This document shows positions 17,885 to 25,236 of a stretch of 64,000 bases of DNA, piece by piece. Every line of letters begins with the position of its first letter. The stretch's first letter is position 1. The DNA lies in the NCBI RefSeq assembly GCF_001482405.1, contig NZ_LPXO01000002.1, forward strand, positions 248,001-312,000, read 5' to 3'. Both the position numbers and the translations under genes were made by a program. Below the pieces are notes generated by a model that worked only from the letters and a program-made list of their open reading frames with translations, was not told where the DNA came from and searched no databases. Source of the stretch: Pseudoponticoccus marisrubri. Its GTDB lineage: Bacteria > Pseudomonadota > Alphaproteobacteria > Rhodobacterales > Rhodobacteraceae.

Positions 17885-18474
17885 GCGCCCAGCCCCAGCC
17901 GCACGGGACGGTAGCGCGCGATCAGGCTGGTGACGCCGAAGGGCATGCAGCCCTCGCTCAGCGCGGTCTCGTCGCGATACTCGTAGTAATGCGCGGCCAG
18001 CAGCAGCACGGCCTGTTTCAGGTCGTCCGGCAGCGCGTCGAACGCGGCGCCATAGCCCGCCTCGAAACGGATCTCGGCCGCGCCCCCCTCGGGGATGCTG
18101 GGCAGGTAGCTCGCCTGCGGCACCAACCGCGGCGCAAAGCTGTCGGGCTGCAACCGGTAGGCGCCGGGCGCGATCTGCGTGGCGCCGCCGAACCGGTCCA
18201 CGATGGTCAACTCGGTCACGGCGGTGACCGGCGCCACCGGCAGGACCTGCCCGGTCATGTCGCGCCAGGTGCTGAACGTGGCCAGGAAACCCCGCGTGAT
18301 CAGCGCCTTGCCGGTGCGCGCCTCGATCGCGGCCAGGGCGGCCCGCAGGAACGAGCCCAGCACGGCCTCCTGCACGTCATCCTCGGCAAAGCCGCTGCCC
18401 AGCCGCAGGTGCCGCTTCAGCGCCTCGACCGGAAGCGCCGCCTCGGGCACCTGAGTTTCTTCGACCAACATCAT
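17881..18474 (-). CDS. GTA head-tail adaptor (g6)
   Basis: 197 residues from the double ATG at 18474/18471, with GGAG 8 bases upstream. A long open extension further upstream has no homology and covers GC-rich spacer. Family features are VEALKRHLRLGSGFAEDD, FLRAALAAIEARTGKAL and the C-terminal QAVLLLAAHYYEYRDET, typical of adaptors that bind below the portal. Confidence 0.92.
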   Translation of the reverse strand: MMLVEETQVPEAALPVEALKRHLRLGSGFAEDDVQEAVLGSFLRAALAAIEARTGKALITRGFLATFSTWRDMTGQVLPVAPVTAVTELTIVDRFGGATQIAPGAYRLQPDSFAPRLVPQASYLPSIPEGGAAEIRFEAGYGAAFDALPDDLKQAVLLLAAHYYEYRDETALSEGCMPFGVTSLIARYRPVRLGLGA

Positions 18475-18617
18475 GTTTCTTCTCCGAAATCCTGACCCGC
18501 CCCGCGGATGTCCCCGGGCCCGTCGCGCCGCCATGATCCGCCCGGGCACCCCCGGCAGCCGCCACCGGCACAGACCCGACGGGGGGCGGCGCACCGCCCC
18601 CCCAAGGCCGCGCCGCC

Positions 18618-19799
18618 TTACGCGGCCACGCAGCTCAGCAGCTTGATCGCCGCGAAGTCGCTGACATCGCCGCCCACGCGCTTGGTGGCGTAGAACAGCA
18701 CATGCGGCTTGGCGCTGAACGGGTCGCGCAGCACGCGCAGGTCGGGACGCTCGGCGATGGTGTAGCCGGCCGAGAAATCCCCGAAGGCGATCGGGCTGGC
18801 CCCGTCGGCAATGTCGGGCATGTCCTCGGCGATCAGCACCGGGTAGCCCAGCAGCCGCGCCGGCTCGCCCGAGGCGAACCCGTCGCTCCACAGGTGGCGC
18901 CCGTCGCTGTCCTTGAGCTTGCGCAGCGCGCCCGCGGTCTTGGAGTTCATCACGAAGGTCGCGTTGGCGCGGTAGCGCGCACCCAGCGTGTAGACCAGCT
19001 CGATCAGGTCGTCGCCGCCGGCGAAATCGGTGCCCAGCGTCGAACTCACGCTGCCCAGGTTGCCCCAGCTCCAGCTGGCATTGTCCACCGTGGGATGATC
19101 GAGGAAACCGCGCGGCTTGTCATTGCCGTCACCGCTGACAAAGGCCGCGGCCTCGGCCCGGGCGAACTTGTCGGCGATGCGGCCCGCCAGCCAGGCCTCC
19201 ACGTCGAAGGCGCTGTCATCCAGCAGCCGCTGCGACACCTTGGGCAGCGCGTTCAGCTCGTAGAGCGCGATCGAGATGCGCTCGATCCCCGGCGTGCCCG
19301 TCTCGGTCGTGGCCGAGGTCTCGTCCGCCCAGCCCGCGCCGGTATCGTTGCGGTCGATCAGCACGTCGAAGGCCGAGGCCTCGACATTGACCACGTTCGA
19401 GATCGCGCGGATCGAGGCGGTGGCGGCCAGTACCGACTTGATGCTGTCGGCGGTGACCGGGTCGACGAGATAGCCGCCATCCGAGTTCACCTGCGTCGAC
19501 ATGGCCTTGCCCTCCATCTCGAGCCCACGCAGCCCGGCATCGTCGCCGGAACGCAGGTAGGCGTCGAACGCCTTCTGGTGGGGCGCCTCCACCTCGGCCG
19601 AGGTCGAAAGCACGGGGCGGCCCGCACGGGCGGTCTTGTGATCCAGCATGGTCAGTCGCTCTTCCTGTTTCTGAAGTCTGTCTTGAAGATCGGCCTGCAA
19701 GGCCTTGAAATCCCCGACCAGTCCCGCCATCGCGGCACTCACCCGGGCGACCGGAGACGCATCTTCCCCGGTCCGAGACTTGGTCTCGGCTGTGCTCAT
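18618..19799 (-). CDS. GTA major capsid protein, HK97 fold (g5)
   Basis: 393 residues from the ATG at 19799. An ATG 15 bases upstream overlaps the ribosome site GAGGGAAA and is rejected. An N-terminal scaffold (delta) region with coiled-coil character (about 20-80) precedes the mature part, probably removed by the g4 protease. HK97 features include NSDGGYLVDPVTADSI, FDVLIDRNDTGAGWADE and WSWGNLGS. It lies directly downstream of the protease in the usual order. Confidence 0.95.
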   Translation of the reverse strand: MSTAETKSRTGEDASPVARVSAAMAGLVGDFKALQADLQDRLQKQEERLTMLDHKTARAGRPVLSTSAEVEAPHQKAFDAYLRSGDDAGLRGLEMEGKAMSTQVNSDGGYLVDPVTADSIKSVLAATASIRAISNVVNVEASAFDVLIDRNDTGAGWADETSATTETGTPGIERISIALYELNALPKVSQRLLDDSAFDVEAWLAGRIADKFARAEAAAFVSGDGNDKPRGFLDHPTVDNASWSWGNLGSVSSTLGTDFAGGDDLIELVYTLGARYRANATFVMNSKTAGALRKLKDSDGRHLWSDGFASGEPARLLGYPVLIAEDMPDIADGASPIAFGDFSAGYTIAERPDLRVLRDPFSAKPHVLFYATKRVGGDVSDFAAIKLLSCVAA

Positions 19800-19826
19800 C
19801 GTCGTTTCCCTCATGAGTGGCGCGCG

Positions 19827-20369
19827 TCAGCCGCCCGCCAGGTTGCGGCGCAGCCCTTCGAGGGTCTCCGCCAGGTCACGCAGGCCGTCCTCGACCGGGC
19901 TCTCGCCCTTCGAGGCCACCCGCGCACTGGGCAGCATCGGAAAGGTCACCAGCGACACCTCCCAAAGCTCCAGCTCGTGCAAGAGCCTCTGGCCCTTGTC
20001 GTTCTTCGCGGCCGTCACGGTGCGATAGCCGATCGACAGCCCGTCGATCGCGCCCGCCGCGATCAGCGCGGCTGCCTCGCGGCCGCGGGCGACGCTGTCC
20101 AGCAGCCGGCCCTTGACGTAAAGGCCGCGCGCATCCTCGCAGACCGTGTCCCACAGCCCGATCGGCTGCGCCGGGTCGTGCTGCCACAGCATCTTCACCG
20201 CGCGCCCCTCGTCGATCATCCGGCGCAGCGAGCGTGCATAGGCGCCCTTCGAGACGATATCGCCCCCCTGGTCCACCGTCCCGAAGAGCGAGGCATAGCC
20301 CTCGATGATCGTGCCGTCCTTCACCGTCACATCGGCGCCCAGCCGGCAGAACTTGTGCTCAAGATCCAT
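19827..20369 (-). CDS. GTA prohead protease, HK97 family (g4)
   Basis: A 180-residue serine protease that matures the capsid. The catalytic His is in LWQHDPAQPIG (His64) and the Ser in IDGLSIGYRT (Ser112), with the N-terminal EGYASLFGTVDQGGDIV strand motif. AAGGGG lies 7 bases before the ATG. The C-terminal tail after about residue 150 is probably self-cleaved. Confidence 0.95.
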   Translation of the reverse strand: MDLEHKFCRLGADVTVKDGTIIEGYASLFGTVDQGGDIVSKGAYARSLRRMIDEGRAVKMLWQHDPAQPIGLWDTVCEDARGLYVKGRLLDSVARGREAAALIAAGAIDGLSIGYRTVTAAKNDKGQRLLHELELWEVSLVTFPMLPSARVASKGESPVEDGLRDLAETLEGLRRNLAGG

Positions 20370-20393
20370 GGAAAATCCCCTTGTTCCGGCGCG

Positions 20394-20621
20394 TTACGGC
20401 GCCGCGTTCATCAAGCCCTGGAAGGCCTCGGCCAGGATCACCCCGGCCACGCCGTAGACGGTCAGCCACAGCCGCCGTTCCAGCCGCTCCAGCAGCGCCT
20501 CGAGGCGCGCCAGCTTGTCGTCGAGCGCGGCGAATTGCAGGCTGCTCAGCCGCTCATGCGCCTCCAGCCGCAGGCCCGGCGCGCAGGCAAAGCTCTCGTG
20601 GCGCGCGCGCGGCTCAGTCAC
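20394..20621 (-). CDS. GTA head formation protein (g3.5)
   Basis: 75 residues, the small gene between portal and protease in RcGTA-type clusters. It is mainly helical, with a coiled-coil segment (LDDKLARLEALLERLERRLW, about 33-52) and a C-terminal hydrophobic stretch (VYGVAGVILAEAFQGL) that may touch the membrane. Overlaps the end of the portal gene by 8 bases. Confidence 0.85.
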   Translation of the reverse strand: MTEPRARHESFACAPGLRLEAHERLSSLQFAALDDKLARLEALLERLERRLWLTVYGVAGVILAEAFQGLMNAAP

Positions 20622-21804
20622 CGCCCGCCTCCTCGGCCAGCGCCGGCAGGCCCAGCATGCGCCGCTTCTCGGCCGCGGTCAGGAAATCGGCGCCGGCCAC
20701 GCGCGACCATTGCGCATCGCGCTCGGCCGCCAGCGCCGGCACCTGGTCCAGGTCGGGACCCAGCGCCACGTCCTCGCCCGTGTGCGCGGCCAGCCAGCGG
20801 CCCACCTGCGCCGTCACCTTGGTGGCCAGCGGCAGCACGGTCTGGCGATAGAAGGCGCGGTGCGCCTCGGCGTAATTGGCATAGGTCGCCTCGCCCGGGA
20901 TTCCAAGCAGCATGGGCGGCACGCCGAAGGCCACGGCGATCTCGCGCGCCGCCGCCTCCTTGGTCTTCTGGAACTCCATGTCGCTGGGCGAGAAGCCCAT
21001 CGGTTTCCAGTCCAGCCCGCCTTCCAGCAGCATCGGCCGGCCAGCATTGCGCGCACCCTGGTGATGGCTCTCCATCTCGACCACCAGCCGGTCATATTGC
21101 TCGGCCGACAGCTGGCCCTGGCCCTCGGCCCCTTTCCAGACGATCGCGCCCGAGGGCCGCGCCGCGTTGTCCAACAGCCCCTTGGACCAGCGCGAGGCGC
21201 TGTTATGCACGTCCACCGCCTGCGCCGCCGCCTGCAGCGGCGACAGCCCGTAATGGTCGTCCTGCGGGTGGAAGGCCTTGACGTGGCAGATGGGCGCCAC
21301 CGGCCCGCTCATGTCGAAGCGATGGCTGCGCGCGCCGACGCTGTAGGTATAGGCCACGGGCCAGCCATCAGCCCCGGGCACCACCCGCATCCGGTCCGAG
21401 CGCAGAACGTGCAGCTCCAGCGGCAGCCCGGTCGCGCCCGCGACCGCCTCGACATAGCCGTCCCCCGACAAGAGCAGCTGGCTATAGAGCGCCTCGAACA
21501 GTTCGGCCCGCCCCTGCACCCCGTTGGGCGCCCCGATCAGGCGCAGAAGCGGATGATCGGAGAACCGCGTCTCGGGGCTCTGCAGCACCAGCGGCAGCGC
21601 GGCGGCGGCCTCGGCGATCAGCTTGACCGCGCGAAACCCCACCGGGTTGCCGGTAAAGGCCTGCCGGGTGAGCGAGACGGTGTCCCGCGGGCTCCAGGCC
21701 ACGTGCCCCGCGCTGACATGCGCCACCAGAGGCCCGGTCGCAGATGCCTTGCCTTCCGGCGCCCCGCCCGCATCGCCGCGCTGCCGCAGAAAATCGAAAA
21801 CCAT
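20614..21804 (-). CDS. GTA portal protein, HK97 family (g3)
   Basis: 396 residues from the ATG at 21804 (GGAGCGA ahead); a longer frame starts in the repeat-rich spacer and is rejected. Forms the 12-fold ring through which DNA enters. Family motifs include AFTGNPVGFRAVKLIAEAAA, LPLELHVLRSDRM, FHPQDDHYGLSPLQAAAQAV and EIAVAFGVPPMLLGIPGEAT. It is preceded by a 353-base spacer, so it probably has its own leader. Confidence 0.95.
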   Translation of the reverse strand: MVFDFLRQRGDAGGAPEGKASATGPLVAHVSAGHVAWSPRDTVSLTRQAFTGNPVGFRAVKLIAEAAAALPLVLQSPETRFSDHPLLRLIGAPNGVQGRAELFEALYSQLLLSGDGYVEAVAGATGLPLELHVLRSDRMRVVPGADGWPVAYTYSVGARSHRFDMSGPVAPICHVKAFHPQDDHYGLSPLQAAAQAVDVHNSASRWSKGLLDNAARPSGAIVWKGAEGQGQLSAEQYDRLVVEMESHHQGARNAGRPMLLEGGLDWKPMGFSPSDMEFQKTKEAAAREIAVAFGVPPMLLGIPGEATYANYAEAHRAFYRQTVLPLATKVTAQVGRWLAAHTGEDVALGPDLDQVPALAAERDAQWSRVAGADFLTAAEKRRMLGLPALAEEAGGD

Positions 21805-21914
21805 CCAGCTCGCTCCTGTCTGACCGTGGTGACGGGGCCGTCCCCCGACGTTGAAAAACACCCTAGGCGGCGCGGATTAACGCGGGTTCACGGCACCGCG
21901 CGGTGGGTGTTGCA

Positions 21915-21980
21915 CCAAAGGTGCACAAAAACGAAGCCACCGAAGGTGCACGAAAAATGAATCCGCCGAAGGTGCACAAA
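21915..21980. repeat. Three iterons of AAGGTGCAC(A/G)AAA
   Basis: The 9-base core CRAAGGTGCACRAA occurs three times (GGTGCAC at 21920, 21945 and 21971), spaced 25 and 26 bases apart. The first copy is also half of a small inverted repeat TGCACC-AAA-GGTGCA. Spacing near 2.5 helical turns suggests a protein-binding array or a short tandem duplication. Confidence 0.7.
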
Positions 21981-22032
21981 GTAGACCCCGCCACACCCGC
22001 ACGCAGAAAACCCGCCACTGCACAAACGCCTT

Positions 22033-22066
22033 CCCAACCAAACCAACCGCCAGCCCAACCAAGCCC
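22033..22066 (-). other. Potential two-tier G-quadruplex in the g2-g3 leader
   Basis: On the sense strand this stretch carries seven G-tracts of 2-3 bases. It includes GGTTGGTTTGGTTGG, which differs by one loop base from the well-known thrombin-binding G-quadruplex GGTTGGTGTGGTTGG. The G-run therefore could fold in DNA or in the mRNA. Confidence 0.5.
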
Positions 22067-22076
22067 AAAGACCCTT

Positions 22077-22136
22077 TCATCTTTCCGAAAATACTCCGGG
22101 GGGCCCGCAGGGCGGGGGCAGCGCCCCCTCCAGCGC
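22077..22136 (+). repeat. Intergenic scaffold repeat, copy 1
   Basis: TCATCTTT, then an AAATA-CTCC-GGGG segment, then a GC hairpin with GGGGGC and GCCCCC arms. The same succession occurs at 31133-31190. It lies just beyond the stop of g2. Confidence 0.55.
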
Positions 22137-22157
22137 CCGCCACGCAGACCGGCCGGT

Positions 22158-23504
22158 TCATCCCAGCACCCGCAGTTTCGGCTGCTGCCAGCGTGCTGCC
22201 GGCTCGATCATCAGCTCGGTCAGCGCCCAGACCAGCGCATCCACCCGGTCCGGGCTGCCCGCGCCCTCGAAACCGCCCTGCGTCATCAGGCACATCTGCG
22301 CCTCGAGCGCGTCCAGCCCCGGCCCGTGCCACACCCGGCCCTGCTCGTAGAGCGCGGCCACCGGCTCGGCGCGCGCCGCCTTGCCGCGCGTCGCGTGGAC
22401 CAAGCGCATGGGCAGCAGCGGGTCGACCTGGCGCAGCACGGCTTCGACCATGGCGCCGCCCTGGTTGACCTCGGCCACCACCCGCTCGGCCTGCCAGCGT
22501 CGCGCGGCGGCCACCGCCGCCGCGGCCCAGCCCGCGGGCGAGCAGCCCTGCACGCTGGCATCCTCCAGCACGTAGGCCCGCCACTCCTGCGGCGGACCGT
22601 GGGCCACCACGCCGGCCACCACGATGCCGCAGGCATCCGCGCCGGTGCTGGCCCCGGCCGGCGGGTCGACCGCCACGACCACGCGAGTCAGCTCCGGCAC
22701 CGGCCCGCTGCGGCAGGCCACCAGCCCCTCGCGCGACCACAGCGCGCCGTCGATCTCGTCCAGCAGGATCCCGTCCAGCTCCTGCAGCCCCAGCCGCGAG
22801 CCCGCGTAGCGCGCCCGCACCTCGGACAGGAAGGACGCCGCCAGGTTGGCGCGGTTGGCCTCGGTCGGCGCCCGCGTCACCACGGTCGAGGGCAGCTCCA
22901 GCAGCGCTTTCAGCACCGCGACATTGCGCGGCGTGGTGGTCACGCAGACCCGCGGATCATCGCCCAGCCGCAGCCCGAACTGCAGCATGTCCCAGGTCTC
23001 CTGCGCCTTCTTCCATTTGGCCAGCTCGTCCACCCAGGCGCCGTCGAATTGCGGCCCGCGCAGGCTTTCGGGATCATGCGCCGAGAACACCATCGCCTCG
23101 GCCCCGTTCGGCCAGACAAGGCAGCGCCGGGTCGAGACCCAGCTGGGTTTGCGATCGGGCGGCGAGCAGGCCATGATCCCGCTGTCGCCGAAGATCATCA
23201 CCTCGCGCGCCTGGTCCAGCGTCTCGCCCACCAGCGCAAGCCGGCGGCAGCGCCCGGGGTCCAGCGGCTTCGCCCCCTCGACCATGCGGCGCACCCATTC
23301 CGCCCCGGCCCGCGTCTTGCCGGCACCGCGCCCGCCCAGGATCACCCAGGACCGCCAGTCCCCCTCGGGAGGCAGCTGGTGGTCATGCGCCCAGAACTCG
23401 AACAGGTAGGGGAGCGCCATGCGCTCCCCTGCTGTCAGCTCATTCAGGAACGCGCTCTGCACCGCAGCAGGTGCGGATGCGATGAAGGCGGCACCCGATC
23501 GCAC
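22158..23504 (-). CDS. GTA large terminase (g2)
   Basis: ATP-driven DNA packaging motor. 448 residues if started at the GTG at 23504; an ATG at 23573 gives 471 residues but overlaps g1 by 134 bases, so the shorter form is preferred, though a GTG at 23462 is also possible. Walker A is GGRGAGKT (about 57-64) and Walker B is in GAWVDELAKW. The C-terminal nuclease domain starts around VVVAVDPPAGAST. Packaging of any host DNA, not a specific site, is the hallmark of GTA terminases; that specificity cannot be read from sequence. Confidence 0.94.
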   Translation of the reverse strand: MRSGAAFIASAPAAVQSAFLNELTAGERMALPYLFEFWAHDHQLPPEGDWRSWVILGGRGAGKTRAGAEWVRRMVEGAKPLDPGRCRRLALVGETLDQAREVMIFGDSGIMACSPPDRKPSWVSTRRCLVWPNGAEAMVFSAHDPESLRGPQFDGAWVDELAKWKKAQETWDMLQFGLRLGDDPRVCVTTTPRNVAVLKALLELPSTVVTRAPTEANRANLAASFLSEVRARYAGSRLGLQELDGILLDEIDGALWSREGLVACRSGPVPELTRVVVAVDPPAGASTGADACGIVVAGVVAHGPPQEWRAYVLEDASVQGCSPAGWAAAAVAAARRWQAERVVAEVNQGGAMVEAVLRQVDPLLPMRLVHATRGKAARAEPVAALYEQGRVWHGPGLDALEAQMCLMTQGGFEGAGSPDRVDALVWALTELMIEPAARWQQPKLRVLG

Positions 23505-23805
23505 GCTCGGCCGCGTCGAGGTCGAGCCCGTATCCGTCGCCGATTCCGGCCTGTTTTCGTCTGATCGCTTCAAGTTCAGCCTCCGTATCCCTGGCCGCCC
23601 GCAGCCAGTATCTCAGGTCGCCCAGCAACTTGCCGGTCTCGGTCCTGCTCTCGAACGTGCCCTGTCGCAGCCGCGACTGGATCTCGCGGATGTCGCGGAC
23701 CAGCTCGCCCAGCGTCTGTTCGATCTCGGCGCGCTGCGCCTCCAGCCGCCCGGCCTCGTCCGCCGCGGTTACAAGAACCGGACGGTGCTCTTCAGGTCTT
23801 TCCAT
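23440..23805 (-). CDS. GTA g1, small terminase-like protein
   Basis: First gene of the cluster: 121 residues from the ATG at 23805. It is mostly helical and coiled-coil (about 20-100: LEAQRAEIEQTLGELVRDI, RTETGKLLGDLRYWLRAA), with a short Cys-containing C-terminus (RTCCGAE). Its position directly before the large terminase and its helical nature fit the small-terminase role assigned to RcGTA g1. The frame continues open far upstream into the aminotransferase region, but only as an antisense shadow. Confidence 0.8.
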   Translation of the reverse strand: MERPEEHRPVLVTAADEAGRLEAQRAEIEQTLGELVRDIREIQSRLRQGTFESRTETGKLLGDLRYWLRAARDTEAELEAIRRKQAGIGDGYGLDLDAAERAIGCRLHRIRTCCGAERVPE

Positions 23806-24051
23806 GCTCGACACCTTATTTGCCTGTATGACGTGCCTGCTCTGGCCGGTGGCGGGGGCCCGTCTGCGCAGACCTCCCGCACCGACCGGCACGCGCTCAT
23901 CCTGCGGCACAGGTCTTTCCACCGGCTTCCCGCACCGCGCGGCGCGGCCCGATCCGCGTTTACTTTCCCCCGGGGGCTGGATTAACCAAGGGGCGACCGC
24001 ACCGTGGCGCGCCCCGCACCCCTGCGCCAAGATATTGAAAGGTTTACCGAA
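23806..24051. promoter_or_regulatory. Divergent promoter region, GTA g1 and aminotransferase
   Basis: 246 bases between the first GTA gene and the aminotransferase must contain both promoters. It includes CCCCCGGGGG (23967-23976) and an isolated TTAACC (23984-23989). I see no full CtrA-type TTAA-N7-TTAA site and no clear consensus -35/-10 pair, so the elements are not assigned. Confidence 0.4.
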
Positions 24052-25236
24052 ATGCCCCAGCTCTCGCCCCGCATCACGCAGCTCAACGAGGGCGGCTCCG
24101 ACGGGTGGGAGGTGTTCTACCGCGCCCGCGCGATGGTCGCCGCGGGGACCGACGTGACCGAGTTGACGATCGGTGAACACGACATCCGCACCGCGCCCGC
24201 GATCCTCGACGCGATGCACGAGGCGGCGCATGGCGGTCACACGGGCTATGCCATGGTGCCCGGCATCCCCGCCCTGCGCGCAGCACTGGCCCAAAGGTTG
24301 ACCGAGCGCACCGGCGTGCCGACCACGGCCGAGAACATCCTCGTCACGCCGGGGGGCCAGGCCGGGCTCTTCTCGGCCCATATGGCGGTGCTCGATCCCG
24401 GCGACGCGGCGCTCTATGTCGACCCCTACTACGCCACCTACCCGGGCACGATCCGCGCCGCCTCGGGCCGTGCGGTGCCGGTGCAGACCCGGGCGCGCGA
24501 TGCCTTCCTGCCCGATCCCGCCGCCGTGTCCGAGGCGGCGGCAGAAAGCGGCGCGAAAAGCCTGCTGATCAACACGCCCAACAACCCCACCGGCACGATC
24601 TATCCGCAAGCGACGCTCGAGGCGCTGGCAGAGGTCTGCCGCGACCGCGATCTCTGGCTGATCTCGGACGAGGTCTATGACACGCAACTCTGGGAGGGTG
24701 CCCATCTCAGCCCGCGCACCCTGCCCGGCATGGCCGAGCGCACCATGGTGATCGGCTCGATGTCGAAAAGCCACGCCATGACAGGCTCGCGCATCGGCTG
24801 GATCGTCGCGCCGGCGCCGGCCATCGAGCGCCTGATCGACCTCGCCACCGCCACCACCTATGGCGTGCCGGGCTACATCCAGGATGCCGCGCTCTTTGCC
24901 CTGACCCGGGGCCCCGATCTCGAGGAACGCATCGCCGCGCCGTTCCGCCGCCGCCGCGCGCTGGCGCTGGAGGTGATCGCGCGGCAGGATACCGTGACCG
25001 CGATCCCCTCGCAGGGCGCCATGTACCTGATGCTGGACATCCGCGCGACGGGCCTGTCGGGGCGCGATTTCGCGGACCGGCTGCTGGACGCGCATCACAT
25101 CGCTGTCATGCCCGGCGAAAGTTTCGGGCGCTCGGCGGCCGGCCATGTCAGGGTGGCGCTGACCGTGGACGATGCCCGGCTGGACGCCGCCCTCGGGACC
25201 CTCTGCGCCTTTGCCGAAAGCCTGACCCATGAATGA
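24052..25236 (+). CDS. PLP-dependent aminotransferase, class I/II
   Basis: 394 residues from the ATG at 24052 (GAAAGG ahead). Fold-type I aminotransferase: ITPGG-type LVTPGGQAGLF, the NTPNNPTGTIY motif, the SDEVYDTQLW block with the Asp that binds the PLP pyridine nitrogen, and the PLP lysine in SMSKSHAMTGSRIGW. The C-terminal Arg for the substrate carboxylate is in GHVRVALT. It is close to aspartate-type aminotransferases, but the amino acid used is not clear. Overlaps the next gene by 8 bases. Confidence 0.92.
   Translation: MPQLSPRITQLNEGGSDGWEVFYRARAMVAAGTDVTELTIGEHDIRTAPAILDAMHEAAHGGHTGYAMVPGIPALRAALAQRLTERTGVPTTAENILVTPGGQAGLFSAHMAVLDPGDAALYVDPYYATYPGTIRAASGRAVPVQTRARDAFLPDPAAVSEAAAESGAKSLLINTPNNPTGTIYPQATLEALAEVCRDRDLWLISDEVYDTQLWEGAHLSPRTLPGMAERTMVIGSMSKSHAMTGSRIGWIVAPAPAIERLIDLATATTYGVPGYIQDAALFALTRGPDLEERIAAPFRRRRALALEVIARQDTVTAIPSQGAMYLMLDIRATGLSGRDFADRLLDAHHIAVMPGESFGRSAAGHVRVALTVDDARLDAALGTLCAFAESLTHE

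Larger units (their letters stand above)
21805..22157 (-). other. Repeat-rich spacer between GTA g2 and g3
   Basis: This is a 353-base gap in an otherwise tightly packed operon. Read in the sense (minus) direction it contains a scaffold-repeat hairpin, a run of short G-tracts, three GTGCACCTT-type iterons and finally the g3 ribosome site. No plausible coding frame covers it. It may be an internal promoter or leader, or the site of a repeat insertion. Confidence 0.7.
9575..23805 (-). mobile_element. Gene transfer agent (RcGTA-type) structural gene cluster
   Basis: Seventeen genes in the order g1, g2, g3, g3.5, g4, g5, g6, g7, g8, g9, g10, g10.1, g11, g12, g13, g14, g15 read rightward-to-leftward. 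All are open and most are joined by short overlaps. The order and individual sizes match the Rhodobacter capsulatus gene transfer agent, a domesticated phage that packages random host DNA. There is no integrase, no replication gene and no lysis gene inside, as expected for a GTA and not a prophage. Confidence 0.95.

Noticed and set aside
21911-21985. Iterons as a short CRISPR array
   Set aside because: Only three copies of a roughly 16-base core with about 10-base gaps, far shorter than CRISPR repeats and spacers, and no cas genes nearby.
9575-23805. Complete active prophage
   Set aside because: No integrase, repressor, replication, holin or lysin genes, no attachment-site repeats; gene order and sizes match a gene transfer agent.
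23806-24051. CtrA-binding site in the GTA promoter region
   Set aside because: Only a single TTAACC half-site is visible and the paired half is not at the required spacing.
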